A program made the translations under genes and the position numbers. A stretch of DNA of 64,000 nucleotides from Dysidea avara (Eukaryota > Porifera > Demospongiae > Dictyoceratida > Dysideidae). Where the stretch lies: NCBI RefSeq assembly GCF_963678975.1, contig NC_089281.1, forward strand, positions 10,379,277 to 10,443,276. The letters are read 5' to 3'. Below the pieces are notes generated by a model that ran no database searches, had not been told where the DNA came from, and saw only the letters and a program-made list of their open reading frames with translations. Below, one piece after another: positions 22,983-34,236 of the stretch; the stretch's first letter is position 1; the number at the start of each line of letters is the position of its first letter.

Positions 22983-25205
22983 TTACTGATAAACTACTAG
23001 TCTCTTGTTACCAGTGTCACTAATGTAGATACTTCCATTAGGGCTGATAGCAATACCACATGGCCCATTAAACTGACTGTTACCAGTTCCCTTATTGCCA
23101 AAGGACTGCACAAAATTGAAGTTTTTGTCAAAGAGTGAAACTCGATTGTTATTGCTCTCTGTCACAAGAATAAAGCCATTAGGATCAACAGTGAGGGATG
23201 ATGGGCTGTCCATTTCACCTTTACAACTACCTTGAGTACCAAACTTGTGGATGAAAGTACCATCAAGTTGAAATGACTGAATACAGTGACCCCAGCTATC
23301 GACCACTAACAGAGTATTGTCAGGAGAAACAGCAACATCCCATGGGTACTTGAACTGCCTAGGTCCATTACCTTCAGACCCAAATGAAAAGCAGTAGGTT
23401 CCATCTGTTTGATATACCGAGATACGATGATTGTCACGATCTGCAATGTATACTTTGTCATGATGTATGGCAATTCCAACAGGTCTTCTAAGTTTTCCAC
23501 CACTTGATCCTTCTCCTCCAAACTGCATAACAAACTTTCCATTGAGGTCAAATTTCTGCACCCTGTGGTTGCCACCGTCCACTACATACAAGAAATTTTT
23601 ACTGTCAAATGATACTCCATGTGGATAACTCTGAGCTTTGCAGGAAGCTGCCCAACTGCTAAACTTTCTGACCAGTTGATCTTGTTCATTGAATAGATAA
23701 ATACAGTCACTACTGTAGTCAGCTACTGCCCAGTGATTGTTGTTGCTGAAAGCTACTCCCCAAGGCCAACCCATTGTGCCTTTATCGTTAATGATTTTAC
23801 TGGACCTGACCACTTTAGAGTAATTCCTTGCAACAACAAAGGAAAAGGGACTCTCCTTGATATTCTGACCTCCAATAGTCACTGACAAATGGTGATGCCC
23901 TATGAACTCAGTGGTGAAAGACCCTGTGTATTGTCCATTATTGTTGTCCCTTGCTGTTACTGGCCGGATGTTACCTCTTCCATCATCTAACTGCACTTTG
24001 ACTGCACCTCCTCCACTAGTAAGAGCCATTCCTTTTGCGTCCTTTGTAATCACAGTAAACTGTACTCTTTGCCCTGGTAACATATTAAGAGGAATTTTTG
24101 TAATATCACATTGTGAGGGCTGCGGGTTAACAAAGTAGCCAAAATGGGGAAATGGGTCAGTATTAGACGGAGTAAACCAAAAGGCATAGGATTCTACAGG
24201 GTGAATTTGAAGCTGATTGAATGTTTCAGCTACTTCATTGACACGTTGCACTAACTCTTTCTCATTTAACAACATTTCATCATCACGACTCTCTTCCACT
24301 TTACTGGCCAGCCCCTTTGCATCTGTTACATAATCCTGAACATTTTCTATCTGCTGCAGTTGTGATGTCAACAACTTTACTTCCCCATCTACTTTGTTGT
24401 TAAGTTTTTGTTTCAAATGTTGTCGTTGCTGCTCTACCTTCTGTATCACATTGTCAAAGAATCGTCCTATGTCTCTATCTACATTCTTGTGTTGTTGTAT
24501 CACTTTCTCTCTTATGCTGGTGATGCTGTTATGAGCCTGTGACAATTTATCATCCATTTCTTTCAGTGGAGCAGTGGTTATCTTCAGTTGCTCTCTATGT
24601 TTGGCAGCTTTTGTCTTTAAAGCTCCATGAGAATGTGTGACATGCTCGTTCATAGTACAATAGACACACACCAGCCTTTTACAAGTATCACAATAGAATT
24701 TCAACTCCAGGTCATGATCTGGACAACTAGGGAGCATATTCTTAAGTTGAATAGATTTTGCAGTGTTAGGCTGACTTTGTTCATCTAGGTAGATGATAAC
24801 ATGTTGATGAGTGTCTCTACTGCGCTTGTGATGGTTTTGGCATGCCTGACACATGAACATTGAGCAAGTAAAGCAGAATGAGGTAACTGGATCTATTTCT
24901 ATGCATATTTCACAATTTACTTTGCCTCCATCTTTTCTTCTTAGTAATAAGCTGTCAATGAGATGGTTGATGGTCAAATTGGTAGGCAAATCTTTCACTC
25001 CAGTATTTGGAACAGCTGTCGCTTTTCTACATTCAGGGCATATGATCTTTTGGTCTTTCTCTACATTAGTTAGACATTCTTGGCAGTAAGAGTGCTGACA
25101 TGGAAGGACCTTAGGATTGTTGTATGTTAGTAGACAGATGGGACAAGTAATATGGCTGGTAATCCTCTTCAGTTCTTCTGCAGCCATTGAGATGTCCTGA
25201 AGCAT
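22983..25205 (-). CDS. TRIM-NHL protein with filamin domain (TRIM2/3/71-like)
   Basis: Probable E3 ubiquitin ligase and/or RNA-binding regulator of 740 aa in one uninterrupted frame. A C3HC4 RING has all eight ligands (C21, C24, C36, H38, C41, C44, C56, C59). B-box 1 is about 98-136 (CEIC...C..C) and B-box 2 about 161-194 (CPDHDLELKFYCDTC). A Q/K/E-rich coiled coil covers about 200-330. A filamin-type immunoglobulin domain covers about 370-470 (GGGAVKVQLDDG, ending ESPFSFVVAR), and six NHL blades about 480-740 (HRVQKFDLNGKF, HRISVYQTDG). This order matches TRIM2, TRIM3 and TRIM71; I cannot choose between them. Met1 is the longest start; Met7 (MAAEELKR) is plausible. An acceptor-like TTTTACAG lies 16 bp upstream of the ATG, so a 5' UTR intron is possible. 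The coding region is intronless, unlike both reductase neighbours. It is convergent with reductase 1. Confidence 0.95.
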   Translation of the reverse strand: MLQDISMAAEELKRITSHITCPICLLTYNNPKVLPCQHSYCQECLTNVEKDQKIICPECRKATAVPNTGVKDLPTNLTINHLIDSLLLRRKDGGKVNCEICIEIDPVTSFCFTCSMFMCQACQNHHKRSRDTHQHVIIYLDEQSQPNTAKSIQLKNMLPSCPDHDLELKFYCDTCKRLVCVYCTMNEHVTHSHGALKTKAAKHREQLKITTAPLKEMDDKLSQAHNSITSIREKVIQQHKNVDRDIGRFFDNVIQKVEQQRQHLKQKLNNKVDGEVKLLTSQLQQIENVQDYVTDAKGLASKVEESRDDEMLLNEKELVQRVNEVAETFNQLQIHPVESYAFWFTPSNTDPFPHFGYFVNPQPSQCDITKIPLNMLPGQRVQFTVITKDAKGMALTSGGGAVKVQLDDGRGNIRPVTARDNNNGQYTGSFTTEFIGHHHLSVTIGGQNIKESPFSFVVARNYSKVVRSSKIINDKGTMGWPWGVAFSNNNHWAVADYSSDCIYLFNEQDQLVRKFSSWAASCKAQSYPHGVSFDSKNFLYVVDGGNHRVQKFDLNGKFVMQFGGEGSSGGKLRRPVGIAIHHDKVYIADRDNHRISVYQTDGTYCFSFGSEGNGPRQFKYPWDVAVSPDNTLLVVDSWGHCIQSFQLDGTFIHKFGTQGSCKGEMDSPSSLTVDPNGFILVTESNNNRVSLFDKNFNFVQSFGNKGTGNSQFNGPCGIAISPNGSIYISDTGNKRLVVYQ

Positions 25206-25371
25206 TATGTAAACACCTGTAAAAGTATTCTATAAAAGCTAGCTAGCATTAATTGTTTGTGCATGTATACACTAATTACAGTTAACTATACTGTGACGTG
25301 ATATACAAACGCTATGCATAACTGAAGTTAAACCAGTACTTCAAAAGTACCAAGGTTTCCATATAATATTA

Positions 25372-25541
25372 CAGTGGAACTTGTATATAACAGCAGAAAC
25401 TTTTATACAACAGCAGAAACTTTGGGACCAACTGATAGGTATTGATGTCAGAGGTAAAATTGTATTGGCAGCTCAGAAATCATCCTTTATAGAGAGGTAA
25501 AGATACAGTACCTGGAGAGTCCTTTTAGAGAGGTTCCACTG
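25372..25541. mobile_element. CAGTGGAAC-ended MITE (pogo/Tigger-like)
   Basis: CAGTGGAAC at the left and GAGGTTCCACTG at the right form short inverted ends around 170 bp with no coding potential. Similar ends occur at 41498-41742 and 48571-48762. The terminus resembles pogo/Tc1-mariner MITEs; the target TA is not clear in this copy. Confidence 0.5.
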
Positions 25542-27540
25542 GACACACATTCATAGCACCAAGTTTCCCTAATGATTCAGAAACTATTACCACTAATTTT
25601 AGAAATATATATTATGTGTATGCTGAATCTTCTTGAAAGAGATCATACTGTTTAAAATTCCCTTAAATTTCTAAATCTTCCATTGTTATGCATTCACTAT
25701 AATAATTAAATCAGAAGCCATTCGCATTATAGTCAATTTCACAGTAACAGTATACTCTTTCACAAATCCCCACTAATTCAATAGTCAAAGTTTGCATGCA
25801 TGCATCAAATACCTCAAACAACATAATGTTTCACCGAAAGTGTATCTGCATAACTAGATAACAAACTTGCATGTGCATGCTATAACTACACATATATGCC
25901 TATACATGATCTATTTCAAACCAGCCAAGCTGGGATCAACCCACAGGCTGGTTTAAAATAGAAGTTAAATATCAAATGGTGGAGGCCAAGAAATGACTGC
26001 ATGCAGTCAGGTGACATAATTATATCTTGATTGTTGTATTAGGGTGAGTACTCACCGTAATAGACCCTAATAGATCGATATATTCTATAAAATATATCGA
26101 TTTTCTTGACCAGTTTCTGAAAACCTCAGTAGCTAACTCCCTATACAGCTGCCCCTGGATAGACTCTTACTGTGTACAATAAGTTGAACTAAATAGCATA
26201 TAAACTTTGTTAATGCAAGCTTTCAATGCATCTAAAAGGTCCAATGTACATAGGTAGTTCAGTGACTTCAGTCAATAATACTTACATTGTATAGCTATAT
26301 GCCTCTGGATGTAAATGGAGCAGGGGGTCTGGGGTGCAGCCCCCCATGGAGAAGCTAAAGGTATATATGGTTTATAGGACTGAAACTGTTTGATGTAGAG
26401 CAGTTTTATGCACAATTAAAGTGATAAACTATATGCTCTCTAAGTGATCTGCATAACTAGCTATAGGGATCAGTGACAGTCATAAGTATAGCTATAGTTC
26501 AGTTATAAATCATTGTTATAATAGAATGGTATATATAAAGACTGGACCATGTGCATTTTATCTGCAAAATTCAGCATGTGTCAATGGGATGGTGCATGCA
26601 TGCAGATGCCAGTTTTCATATGCACTAAACAGCTGCATTTGCATTCATGGAGGATTCTCAGTAATACTACTGTGACTGCTCTATTAGAGTATCTCGGTTA
26701 TTGTTTATGTTGCATGTTTTTTGCGGTGGGGTATGGAAATAATAATATTCGCGCAGGGGCGCCCGCTGGCATGAAACCATAACTGAAATTAGTACAGTGA
26801 CAAAACAACAACAACGCCGGCGGGGTACAGAAATAAACTGTTACAGTATAAGCTATAGCTATATAGCTATACTGTTGATTTCCGTTCCGGTTGAACAGTT
26901 CCGTCCGCGTTACAAATCCCGCCTTATGCGTGAAGTGAAGCTAAAACTCTTCTTCAGCTAAGCTCTATAGAGAGAGAAACCATCATTATTGATAGCGATT
27001 CCGGGAGAATTTTAAAACTAATGGAAATAGTTTTTATTTAGCATAGCCTTGTACAGTACTCCCCGAGGATCTCATAAACACTTAGTTTTTAAAAATCCGT
27101 CACAGGATGGTGGAGTTATAAGCAATTTTGTCCTTGAAAATAGGCTAAATTTTCTCCATATCTTTCCATTGAAAATAGTCCCAAAAAGGCACAATTGAAC
27201 AAATGCTTATAAGTCAGCTTTGCAATAATATTTTGAACTTCTGTTTTTTGTTATAAACACCTTGATACATGGACCACAGTGTAACCTTACTTGTAAGACC
27301 CTCTGAATAAAGGTCACCTCCATAGAAAGCCACTAAATAGTTGCATGCATTTAGCATCTTGCGGATGGCAAAACAACATACACATGGTGAAGTGCAACCA
27401 CTTTGTACCAGTCACCTCCACTCAAAAATACAATGTGCATGCAAAGCAAGGAGTTGTGCTGTTGATTTATAGCTGCTTATATTTACCTTTTTATTTACCT
27501 ATACTGTACAACTTCAGAAATGAAGAAAAATGTACAGACA
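25542..27540. other. Intergenic with small repeat remnants
   Basis: No gene recognised. It contains a hairpin with AAACCAGCC/GGCTGGTTT arms (about 25918-25955), a degraded palindrome-family piece after it, and a block with GGGGTCTGGGGTGCAGCCCC (26328-26350). A single TGACTGCTCTATTAGAGTAT terminus (26673-26692) is followed by a GC-richer stretch to about 26940. Confidence 0.4.
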
Positions 27541-27552
27541 AATCACAAAAAA

Positions 27553-27890
27553 ATAATAATAATAATAATTCAATACAATAAGTAAATTATAATTTAATTA
27601 TAGATTTAAATACTTCAAGTGAATTAGAGTCTTTAGCTAGGTTAGGTAAATCATTCCAAAGTGAAATTGTTGCTGGAAAAAATGAGGACTGATATGAGGT
27701 CTTTGATGCTTGCAATGATAGGAGGTTAAAAGGATGATAATTTCTTGTACTGGAATATGTTGCAAAGTTAGTATACAAATCAAATGGGATATCAATTTCA
27801 TTGTGGATAATTTTGTACATCATGGATAATCTTAATTTTAATCGTCTGCTTTCAAGTGATTCCCAGTCCAGCTGGTCCATAAGGTTAGTT
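27553..27890 (-). pseudogene. LINE ORF2 C-terminal fragment
   Basis: The 97-codon frame contains WESLESRRLKLRLSMMYKII, RNYHPFNL and FFPATISLWNDLPNL, the classical C-terminus of CR1/Jockey-group ORF2 proteins. It ends near 27587 and is followed on the - strand by ATT repeats (27553-27572), the LINE tail. The RT palm is absent. The fragment at 45770-46020 shares MMYKIIHN. Confidence 0.8.
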
Positions 27891-28484
27891 ACGCTATATG
27901 ATTATTTTGTCTCTTAATGTACAGCTCCTTGACAGCTACCAAAATGGTGTATCAAAGAGACAAGCTATTTGTGGTGCAAATTTGCTGACCTTTAGCATTG
28001 TAATATTGAAAGCTACATGGACAAAAATGCTCACCTTGGTGTAACTAACATGTCCTGGGTCATTTCTTGCAAAGAGAACATAACGTTGTGGTGGCTATAT
28101 TGCAAAATAATCTTATAATTGGCATAAAACTCCACACAAACATATCTGTAGCAGAAAACTAACTGCACCATCGTATTCCTTGCCCCCAGAAACCCTAGAA
28201 ATGATCCAATTGTTTGATCAATCGCTCGTACGGCAGCGAATTGATTGTGCCAACTCTCCAATGGAAGATTCAGGTAGAAAATTTTATGCAAAATTTACGG
28301 AATTCCGGAATCGCTATTATTGATGAAAAAGGCATGAACAATACAAAAATAAATATAAAGTGCATGTGGTGTGTCCTCGGACGGGAAAATGCGTCGTGTC
28401 CGAGCGCGTATTTATTATTATTATTATTGCTTTATGGTGTAAACACACCAAAGGTCTGTTGGTAACATGTACCAACAGCCGCGA
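27891..28484. other. Non-coding flank of large LINE
   Basis: No gene recognised. A CCTCGGACG...CGTGTCCGAG imperfect hairpin lies near 28376-28406, a TTA/TAT run near 28410-28428, and a CTGTTGGTAACATGTACCAACAG hairpin, quoted here only by its arms CTGTTGGTA/TACCAACAG, near 28457-28479. Confidence 0.35.
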
Positions 28485-28554
28485 AAGTACATTACATTAC
28501 ATTACTTATTTACCTACTTACTTACTTACTTATATACACACATACATACAGATT

Positions 28555-31474
28555 CTACAAGTAGTTCAGGTTTGAGGTGGGTGGACGTGACTGGTGGCAT
28601 CTTGAGCAAGGACAGAGATAGTGCAATGAGCAATTGTTGTTATCTTCAAAGTTAGTTATAAAATGATCCCAGAGAAAAGTTTTTAGTTTTGATTTTAGCA
28701 GAGGAAACGTTAGATCCAAGTTAAGGATAGGCATCGCATTCCAGAGAGTTGGTAATCTATGGAAATAAGAATGTCTAGATACGTTATTTAAATGATGAGG
28801 GATGATCAATTTGTTGCTGGTGCCGGATCTAGTATTAGCTGAGCTGAAGTTGATATGATCATGAATATTGAACTGTTTAGTTTGTACCTTGATTGATTTG
28901 ATTGCAAATAATATATCTTGTAACTCGAACAGGTACATCAGAGGAAGGATCCTTAGTTTTACTAGACGGGTTTTGTAACTACTGGTGTAATCATTTAATA
29001 GATACTTAGTGGCACGGCGCTGGATTTGCTCGAGAGTTAAAATGTCTTTCATCAGGTGTGGACGCCATAGTTGGGTGCAATAGAGCAGCTGAGATCGAAC
29101 CATTGAAATATATAATGTGACCAATGTAGAAGTAGAATGGGTAGAAGCAATAGTACGACGTATTAGTCCCAATACCTTGTATGCACGAGCAGAAATTGAT
29201 TTGTAGTGTTTTTCCCAACTTAGATTCTCAGATAATATGAGCCCTAAGTCCTTGTGTGAGTCATTATGTGGTATAGTAATATCCGAAATGGTGTAGGTGG
29301 TTTCTAACTTGCATTTAAATGATAAATGTACGAATTTTTTAGATTAAAATTCAGATCTGTCTCTCTGGACCAAGTAAATAAAGCGATGATATCTTCTTGC
29401 AGAGCGATGTAGTCAGATGTAGTACAGATGTGCATGAAACACTTGGTATCATCGGCAAATTTTAGGAGTTGGCTTTGGTGTACATATGATGTCATGTCAT
29501 TTATATAAATTAGAAATAGCACGGGGCCAAGTATGCTGCCCTGGGGCACACCTGAGAGAACTGGCAGTAAATCGGAGTAACAGTTGTTAATGCAAACACG
29601 TTGATATCGATCAGTCAGATATTCCCAGAACCAAGCCCAGAGTGTACCAGTTATTCCAGCAGACCAAAGCTTGTTGAGCAAGATGGCATGAGATACGGTA
29701 TCGAAGGCTTTACTGATATCGAAGTACACCACATCAGTTTGTGAGGGGCTGTTAATTATGTAGTCTAGGAAAATTAGCATTTGTTGTAAGGTTGAACAGT
29801 TTTTAGTGAAACCAAACTGAGAACAACTAATATATTTATTAATGTGAGTGATAATTTTGTTGTAGATTAGTCTTTCAAGAACTTTAGATGTGTTGGATAG
29901 GAGCAAGATGGGACGATAATTTCTTACAGAACAATGGTCGCCAGCTTTGAAGATAGGTATTACTTTGTGAATTTTCCAGCTAGAAGGTAAGGTGGCATGA
30001 TGTAGTGACATGGAAAACAGATGATGTAGTGGCTCACACAGAGGTCCAGCACAGCTGTGAAGTACTTTAGGTGCAATTCTGTCAATGCCGCAAGATTTCT
30101 CAACATCTAATGAAATGAGAGCTTCAAAAACATCAGTGACAGTAATAGTTATGGAGTTTAAGGATTCATGTGTGGCTGGGTAATTGTCATGGTTTGCTGG
30201 TGAAGATGAATTGTGAAAAACAGAGTGGAAATATTGATTAAACAAATTGGCCTTGCTGGAGTCAGTGCTAGCAGATGAAGAGTCAAAGTTCATGATAGGA
30301 GGATTAGTATTAGACTTAGTGATAGATTTTAGATATTTAAATATTTTGTTGTTGTTAGTTGGGGCAAAATTGTTTATGAGGTGAAATTCATAGTTCTGTT
30401 TGGCTGCTTTTATTTTGTCTTGAAGAGAGTTCTCAAGGGAGTCAATGATATGGGAAATGTGATATGTTTGGTGCCGCTTATTTCTACGTCGAAGAGTTCT
30501 GAGATGTTTGATGCAGTGCCTTATTTCTGAATTGAACCATATGGGGTGTCGGTCTGAATGAACTTTGTTTACAGGAATGAACAGTTCCATGGCTGTAATT
30601 ATCTGATATTCAACAATGTGCCATATATACTCAACGTCATCACTTGAATAGCATGATGTAAAGTCAGAGCAACATAGGTAGTCATGTAAACCTTGGTAGT
30701 CACCTTTGGAATAACCAAATGTAAAGTAAGTGGTTGGCTTAGAAGACATTGTAGTACTTGTAGACAGTGAAAAGGTAATGTTGAAGTGATCAGATGGTAG
30801 TAGTGGAGTTGAATGGACTTGTAAATTGGAAATACTGTCAGTAAGAACCAGGTCTAGTATGTTGCCATGATTATGGGTAGGTATGTCGATGAGCTGACTT
30901 AAACCAGTCTGGAAAACCAGATCACAAAACTGATTGGAAGGAAGAGAATGACTTGACAATGAGTCCCAGTCTATGTCTGGAAAGTTAAAATCACCAAGAA
31001 TGATTAATTGATCAGAAGCATTAGATAAATTTGAAAGAAAATCGAACAAGGTTTCATAATAAGTAGCAGTACTGTTGGGAGGTACGTAAACTGTGCAAAC
31101 GGTGACAGGATTAGGTAGATTCAGTATGACACATACGGCTTCCAAGTTTACAGGTGAAGTTAATTTCTGGGTGGAGATTTTGTCGTTGACTGCAATGAGG
31201 ACCCCACCACCACGAGATTGACGATCGTGACGAAACAGGGTAGAATTTCATTATCAAATATGCTATCGGAAAGCCAAGTTTCTGTTAAGCCAATTATATC
31301 AAACCATTTAGAGTAAACTACAGATTGGAATTTCTGGAGTTTATTTACTATACTTCTGGAATTGGTATAGAAAAGAGAGTCATTGAGAGGTAGGTGTGAC
31401 AACTTCCATTGTAGAATTATTATTAGAAGTGTTTGATGCTTCAGATCTAGATTTAGGTACAAAAGTTGAATCAA
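28555..31474 (-). pseudogene. LINE ORF2: endonuclease-reverse transcriptase, two frameshifts
   Basis: The coding sense starts near 31390, abutting the end of ORF1. First segment: endonuclease start NSRSIVNKLQKFQ and IIGLTETWL. A frameshift near 31240 moves to the frame containing RQSRGGGVLIAVND, LGDFNFPDIDW (catalytic Asp/Asn) and SDHFNITF. The RT palm follows in the same frame: FDISKAFDTVSH (motif A), SGVPQGSILGP (motif B) and KFADDTKC (motif C, FADD). A second single-base frameshift in an A run near 29340 leads to the last segment (29172-28555), with LEQIQRRATKYLLNDY, HSYFHRLPTLWNAMP and the terminal LHYLCPCSRCH. Nicking of target DNA and reverse transcription are the known roles of the family; this copy cannot make the whole protein. 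Confidence 0.9.
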
Positions 31475-32375
31475 CTAGTTCACCATGTATTTGGTTTTTA
31501 ACGTAAATTTTAGTGCCACGAATTTTAATGTGTTTTTTATCAGTTCCTGAACTAATCAGGCTCCAACGTTCCTTTAATAGTAGTTGCTCTCTCAGCTTTT
31601 CTTCTTTGCTCATATCCGGTTTGACTTGTGTGCCTTCGGGGATTGTGGATCTATTGTAAAGGATAGTATTTACATCAAAAGCACGAGATAATTTCACAAG
31701 TAGAGGTCTTGGCTTTGTTCTAGTTGAATCGAACTTTCCCAGTCGGAAGCAGTCTCTAATAGACTGTTCAGTGATGTCATTATTTGCTTCCTTCAAAATG
31801 TGGACACAACAATCGATATCTGACTTAGTGCGGGCACTCCTAGGAGTGCCAGTGGGATTCTCTTTGATGCCATAAACCACGACATTGAATTTGCGATCTA
31901 TGGGATTGTCAGGCACAGCTACATGTTTGATGTTTGGTGAAGGAGTAGACTGTGATTTGCTGGTAGAAGATTCTGAAGTGATCAGTTGTGGCTCTGGAAT
32001 GATATGTTGAGTGATACCAACAGTTTCCTTGGGTTGGGGACTTTCAGCTTTCAAGTCTGTGACTTCTTTTTTGAGGCTATCAATGGCGGATGTAAGCTCA
32101 TGTAGTTGCTGCTCTTGAATGGCTAGGCGACAGTGGGGACAGTAGAATGGATCATCTCCATCTTGGTAGACTTTATAAAGTGTTTGTGAGAGACCGGCAC
32201 ACTGCCTGTGAATCCAGGCGTTGCAAGTACTTTCACAGTATATGGCTTCTTGTCCTTCTGCATCTTTTGTGGCATCTATGATAGGGTCCAAACAGATTGG
32301 ACAGATCGTTGCATCAGAATCACCAGGTGAGTTTGGCGGTGGTCGCTTCCTCTTGGAACGTGGGGTTGTTGTCAT
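31380..32375 (-). CDS. LINE ORF1: PHD finger, coiled coil, RNA-binding-like region
   Basis: A 331-aa open frame. Residues 25-82 carry C4HC3 ligands (C25, C28, C47, C51, H56, C59, C79, C82), a PHD-type finger. A coiled coil follows (about 88-112, QLHELTSAIDSLKKE), then a Ser/Thr/Pro-rich stretch. A domain starting near FNVVVYGIKENP contains FRLGKF, RPLLVKLS and REQLLLKERW, which resembles the RRM-like plus C-terminal region of L1-type ORF1 proteins. Such proteins bind LINE RNA and form the retrotransposition particle; that role is inferred. Its stop coincides with the start of ORF2, typical of bicistronic LINE RNA. Confidence 0.85.
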   Translation of the reverse strand: MTTTPRSKRKRPPPNSPGDSDATICPICLDPIIDATKDAEGQEAIYCESTCNAWIHRQCAGLSQTLYKVYQDGDDPFYCPHCRLAIQEQQLHELTSAIDSLKKEVTDLKAESPQPKETVGITQHIIPEPQLITSESSTSKSQSTPSPNIKHVAVPDNPIDRKFNVVVYGIKENPTGTPRSARTKSDIDCCVHILKEANNDITEQSIRDCFRLGKFDSTRTKPRPLLVKLSRAFDVNTILYNRSTIPEGTQVKPDMSKEEKLREQLLLKERWSLISSGTDKKHIKIRGTKIYVKNQIHGELVDSTFVPKSRSEASNTSNNNSTMEVVTPTSQ

Positions 32376-32400
32376 TTTGCCGCCTCAATCTAAATAAAGA

Positions 32401-32830
32401 ACACCATGAAGAAAAAACGAACCTGAAATCACAGTGACTAGCCTTAGGTGGTACCGTTATTAATAACATGCCACGGTACAACAGCGTCTCAACGTATAGT
32501 GGCGGAGAACACGAGAGGAAACAGTCCTGAGCAAAAACAGCATAAACGTTTCCCTGTATGTATCAGATCGACCCGCATGCATACTCATTATAGCCATGCA
32601 TGCAGCTCATCCGCGACGTTGCTATCTTATATGCACTAGTCTCACGAAAGCCGCCGGGCCCAGCGACGAAAGCGATGTACAAGTTCATCCATGCTTTACC
32701 AATTTAAGTGTCACTGCAATGCACCAACTCTACAACCATTCACTATATAGCTACACTCATGCAGTTGTACACCAGTGATCTCTTCAATTACTTAATTATT
32801 TAATTTTCTTACATAATGATTATTAATTAT
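32401..32830. other. Non-coding upstream of LINE
   Basis: Contains the probable 5' leader of the LINE and then ordinary sequence; no gene recognised. Confidence 0.35.
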
Positions 32831-32834
32831 AGTT

Positions 32835-32958
32835 AACTATATTATTGTATATAAGTTTTTGCAATGTAGTTGCAAATTTGTTAAATTCTTTTTGTACAGA
32901 TCAGGCTTTACAGGCTCCTTGAGCCTTCTTTACCTGTAATACTAATAATAAACAATTA
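32835..32958 (+). repeat. LINE 3' UTR remnant
   Basis: CAGGCTTTACAGGCTCCTTG followed by GTAATACTAATAATAA resembles other LINE 3' ends here (GGCTTTACAGCAC at 58155-58260; GGGTCCTGCTGTGATTAAAA at 53336-53370). The coding part is missing. Confidence 0.4.
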
Positions 32959-32960
32959 TA

Positions 32961-33443
32961 GACGGGTTGCCTATTTAGGGCGTGTCCCTTGTGTAACGCA
33001 AGAAAACGCGACTTTCCGTTTTACGCATGATTACAATGTTGGTCAAGAAGTCAACAAAAAACCCATTTTTTAAAATAGTTTGACAAACGTTTTTGATTCT
33101 TCAAAGGTACAAGGTGAGTTAAAATCATCCAGTCTATCATTCTAAGTAGTAGCAAAGTCTTACAAAGAATGTTTTCAGCGAGTTTTATCGCTTTCCAAAA
33201 ACCCGAGATGGAGAGAAAATCATCTTCTCGCTCAGCCTTCACCTTACACGCTGGATATGTTATAGCTCGAACTTTTCTCTATAACATACTTTCTGTTCTG
33301 AAGGCTGGCTAACCCTTGCTTGCTAAAGTTAACCGAAACGTTCATTTTCTCCAATAGCCGTAATACATTTTTGACTTAGCGAACTCGAAAAGTATGTGGA
33401 AAATTTACGGCAAAACGACCACGCCTTAAAAAGGCAACCCGTC
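32961..33443. mobile_element. TIR element with GACGGGTTGCC ends
   Basis: GACGGGTTGCCTATTTAGGG at the left pairs with AAGGCAACCCGTC at the right, and the match continues inward to GGCGTG/CACGCC. TATA flanks both ends, so a TA target duplication or longer TIRs are possible. The interior (483 bp in all) has no transposase, so it is a MITE-like copy. The class is uncertain. Confidence 0.6.
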
Positions 33444-33500
33444 TATACTTACTTACATTCTATAACTAATCATTGTACTATATGCTCATGCATATTATGA

Positions 33501-34004
33501 CAGCGTTGAAACCGGGTTACTATACTGCTGACCCGGATGACCCGCTATCCCGCGGATTAATTAAAGCCGAGGCGTGCGATAAGAGCTAGTCTCGAGCGAG
33601 CAAGACTACGTTTTGAGCTTTCGATTCGTGTTGAGTAAACAGGGGCGGATCCAGACTTTTAAAAAGGGGTTTCCACTTTGGAATTGCAACTTCAGCCGGT
33701 TGAAGACCAAAAAAAAAGAAAAAAAAAAGGTCATCACCTACTGACAATATATAGCTCCCCCTCACCATAGATACCCTCAGTTTCGTGCTACATACTGCAT
33801 ATACTAATAAATGGGCGTGGCTGAGCGTATGCTTGTAACGCAATAAGTGGGCGTGGCTCACGAAAGAGCTACGCGATAGCGTTTATAAGTTTCCATGTCG
33901 TCAAACGAACAGTTTCGTTTCTCACGTGATCCAATCAAACCGAGTCTGACCCGGAGAAAATGTGACCCGGTTGACCCGGATGACCCGATCCGGTTTCAAC
34001 GCTG
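33501..34004. mobile_element. TIR element with CAGCGTTGAAACC ends
   Basis: CAGCGTTGAAACCGGGT at the left mirrors CCGGTTTCAACGCTG at the right. GACCCGG words recur near both ends (33530-33540; 33950-33990). The 504-bp interior has no gene but contains GGGGCGGATCCAGA (33644-33657), a word also seen at 63302-63312. CAG-starting ends suggest hAT or a related superfamily, but I see no clear 8-bp target duplication. Confidence 0.55.
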
Positions 34005-34031
34005 ATATATATATGAGTCTTACAATTATAA

Positions 34032-34036
<5 letters not shown>

Positions 34037-34068
<32 letters not shown>
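34037..34068. repeat. (AT)n microsatellite
   Basis: About 16 AT units downstream of a LINE C-terminal remnant on the - strand; it may be that LINE's tail. Confidence 0.7.
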
Positions 34069-34073
<5 letters not shown>

Positions 34074-34124
34074 AATGTACAAACTCAATCATGAGTATAT
34101 TCGTACATATGTAGTTAGCTACTT

Positions 34125-34236
34125 ATTTACAAATTTATATAATTGTTAAATAAATCAAGAGATGGAGCTTGGATAATATGATCATCTAGTTGGTTCCATA
34201 ATTTTATTGTAAAAGGAAAGAAGGAGTTCATAATGT
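34125..34236 (-). pseudogene. Short LINE ORF2 C-terminal remnant
   Basis: On the - strand a short frame reads MNSFFPFTIKLWNQLDD and ends FNNYINL with a stop. This is the typical last 35 codons of a CR1/Jockey-group ORF2 (F-P-x-x-I-x-L-W-N-x-L). Everything upstream is gone. Confidence 0.65.

Larger units (their letters stand above)
28485..32400 (-). mobile_element. Nearly full-length CR1-like LINE
   Basis: A 3.9-kb non-LTR retrotransposon in reverse orientation. From 5' to 3' on the - strand: a short leader, ORF1 (32375-31380), ORF2 with endonuclease and reverse transcriptase (about 31390-28555), a short 3' UTR, and a microsatellite tail of TAAG then TAATG units (28540-28485). ORF1 begins with a PHD-like zinc finger, a type of ORF1 reported in CR1-group LINEs. 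The APE endonuclease, the RT and the 3' microsatellite instead of poly-A also fit that group. ORF1 is open; ORF2 has two frameshifts and is otherwise readable, so the insertion is fairly recent. Fragments of related elements lie at 4293-4646 and 7082-8005. Confidence 0.85.

Noticed and set aside
23306..25089. Frames overlapping the TRIM-NHL gene in other frames
   Set aside because: Shadows of the 740-aa coding sequence.
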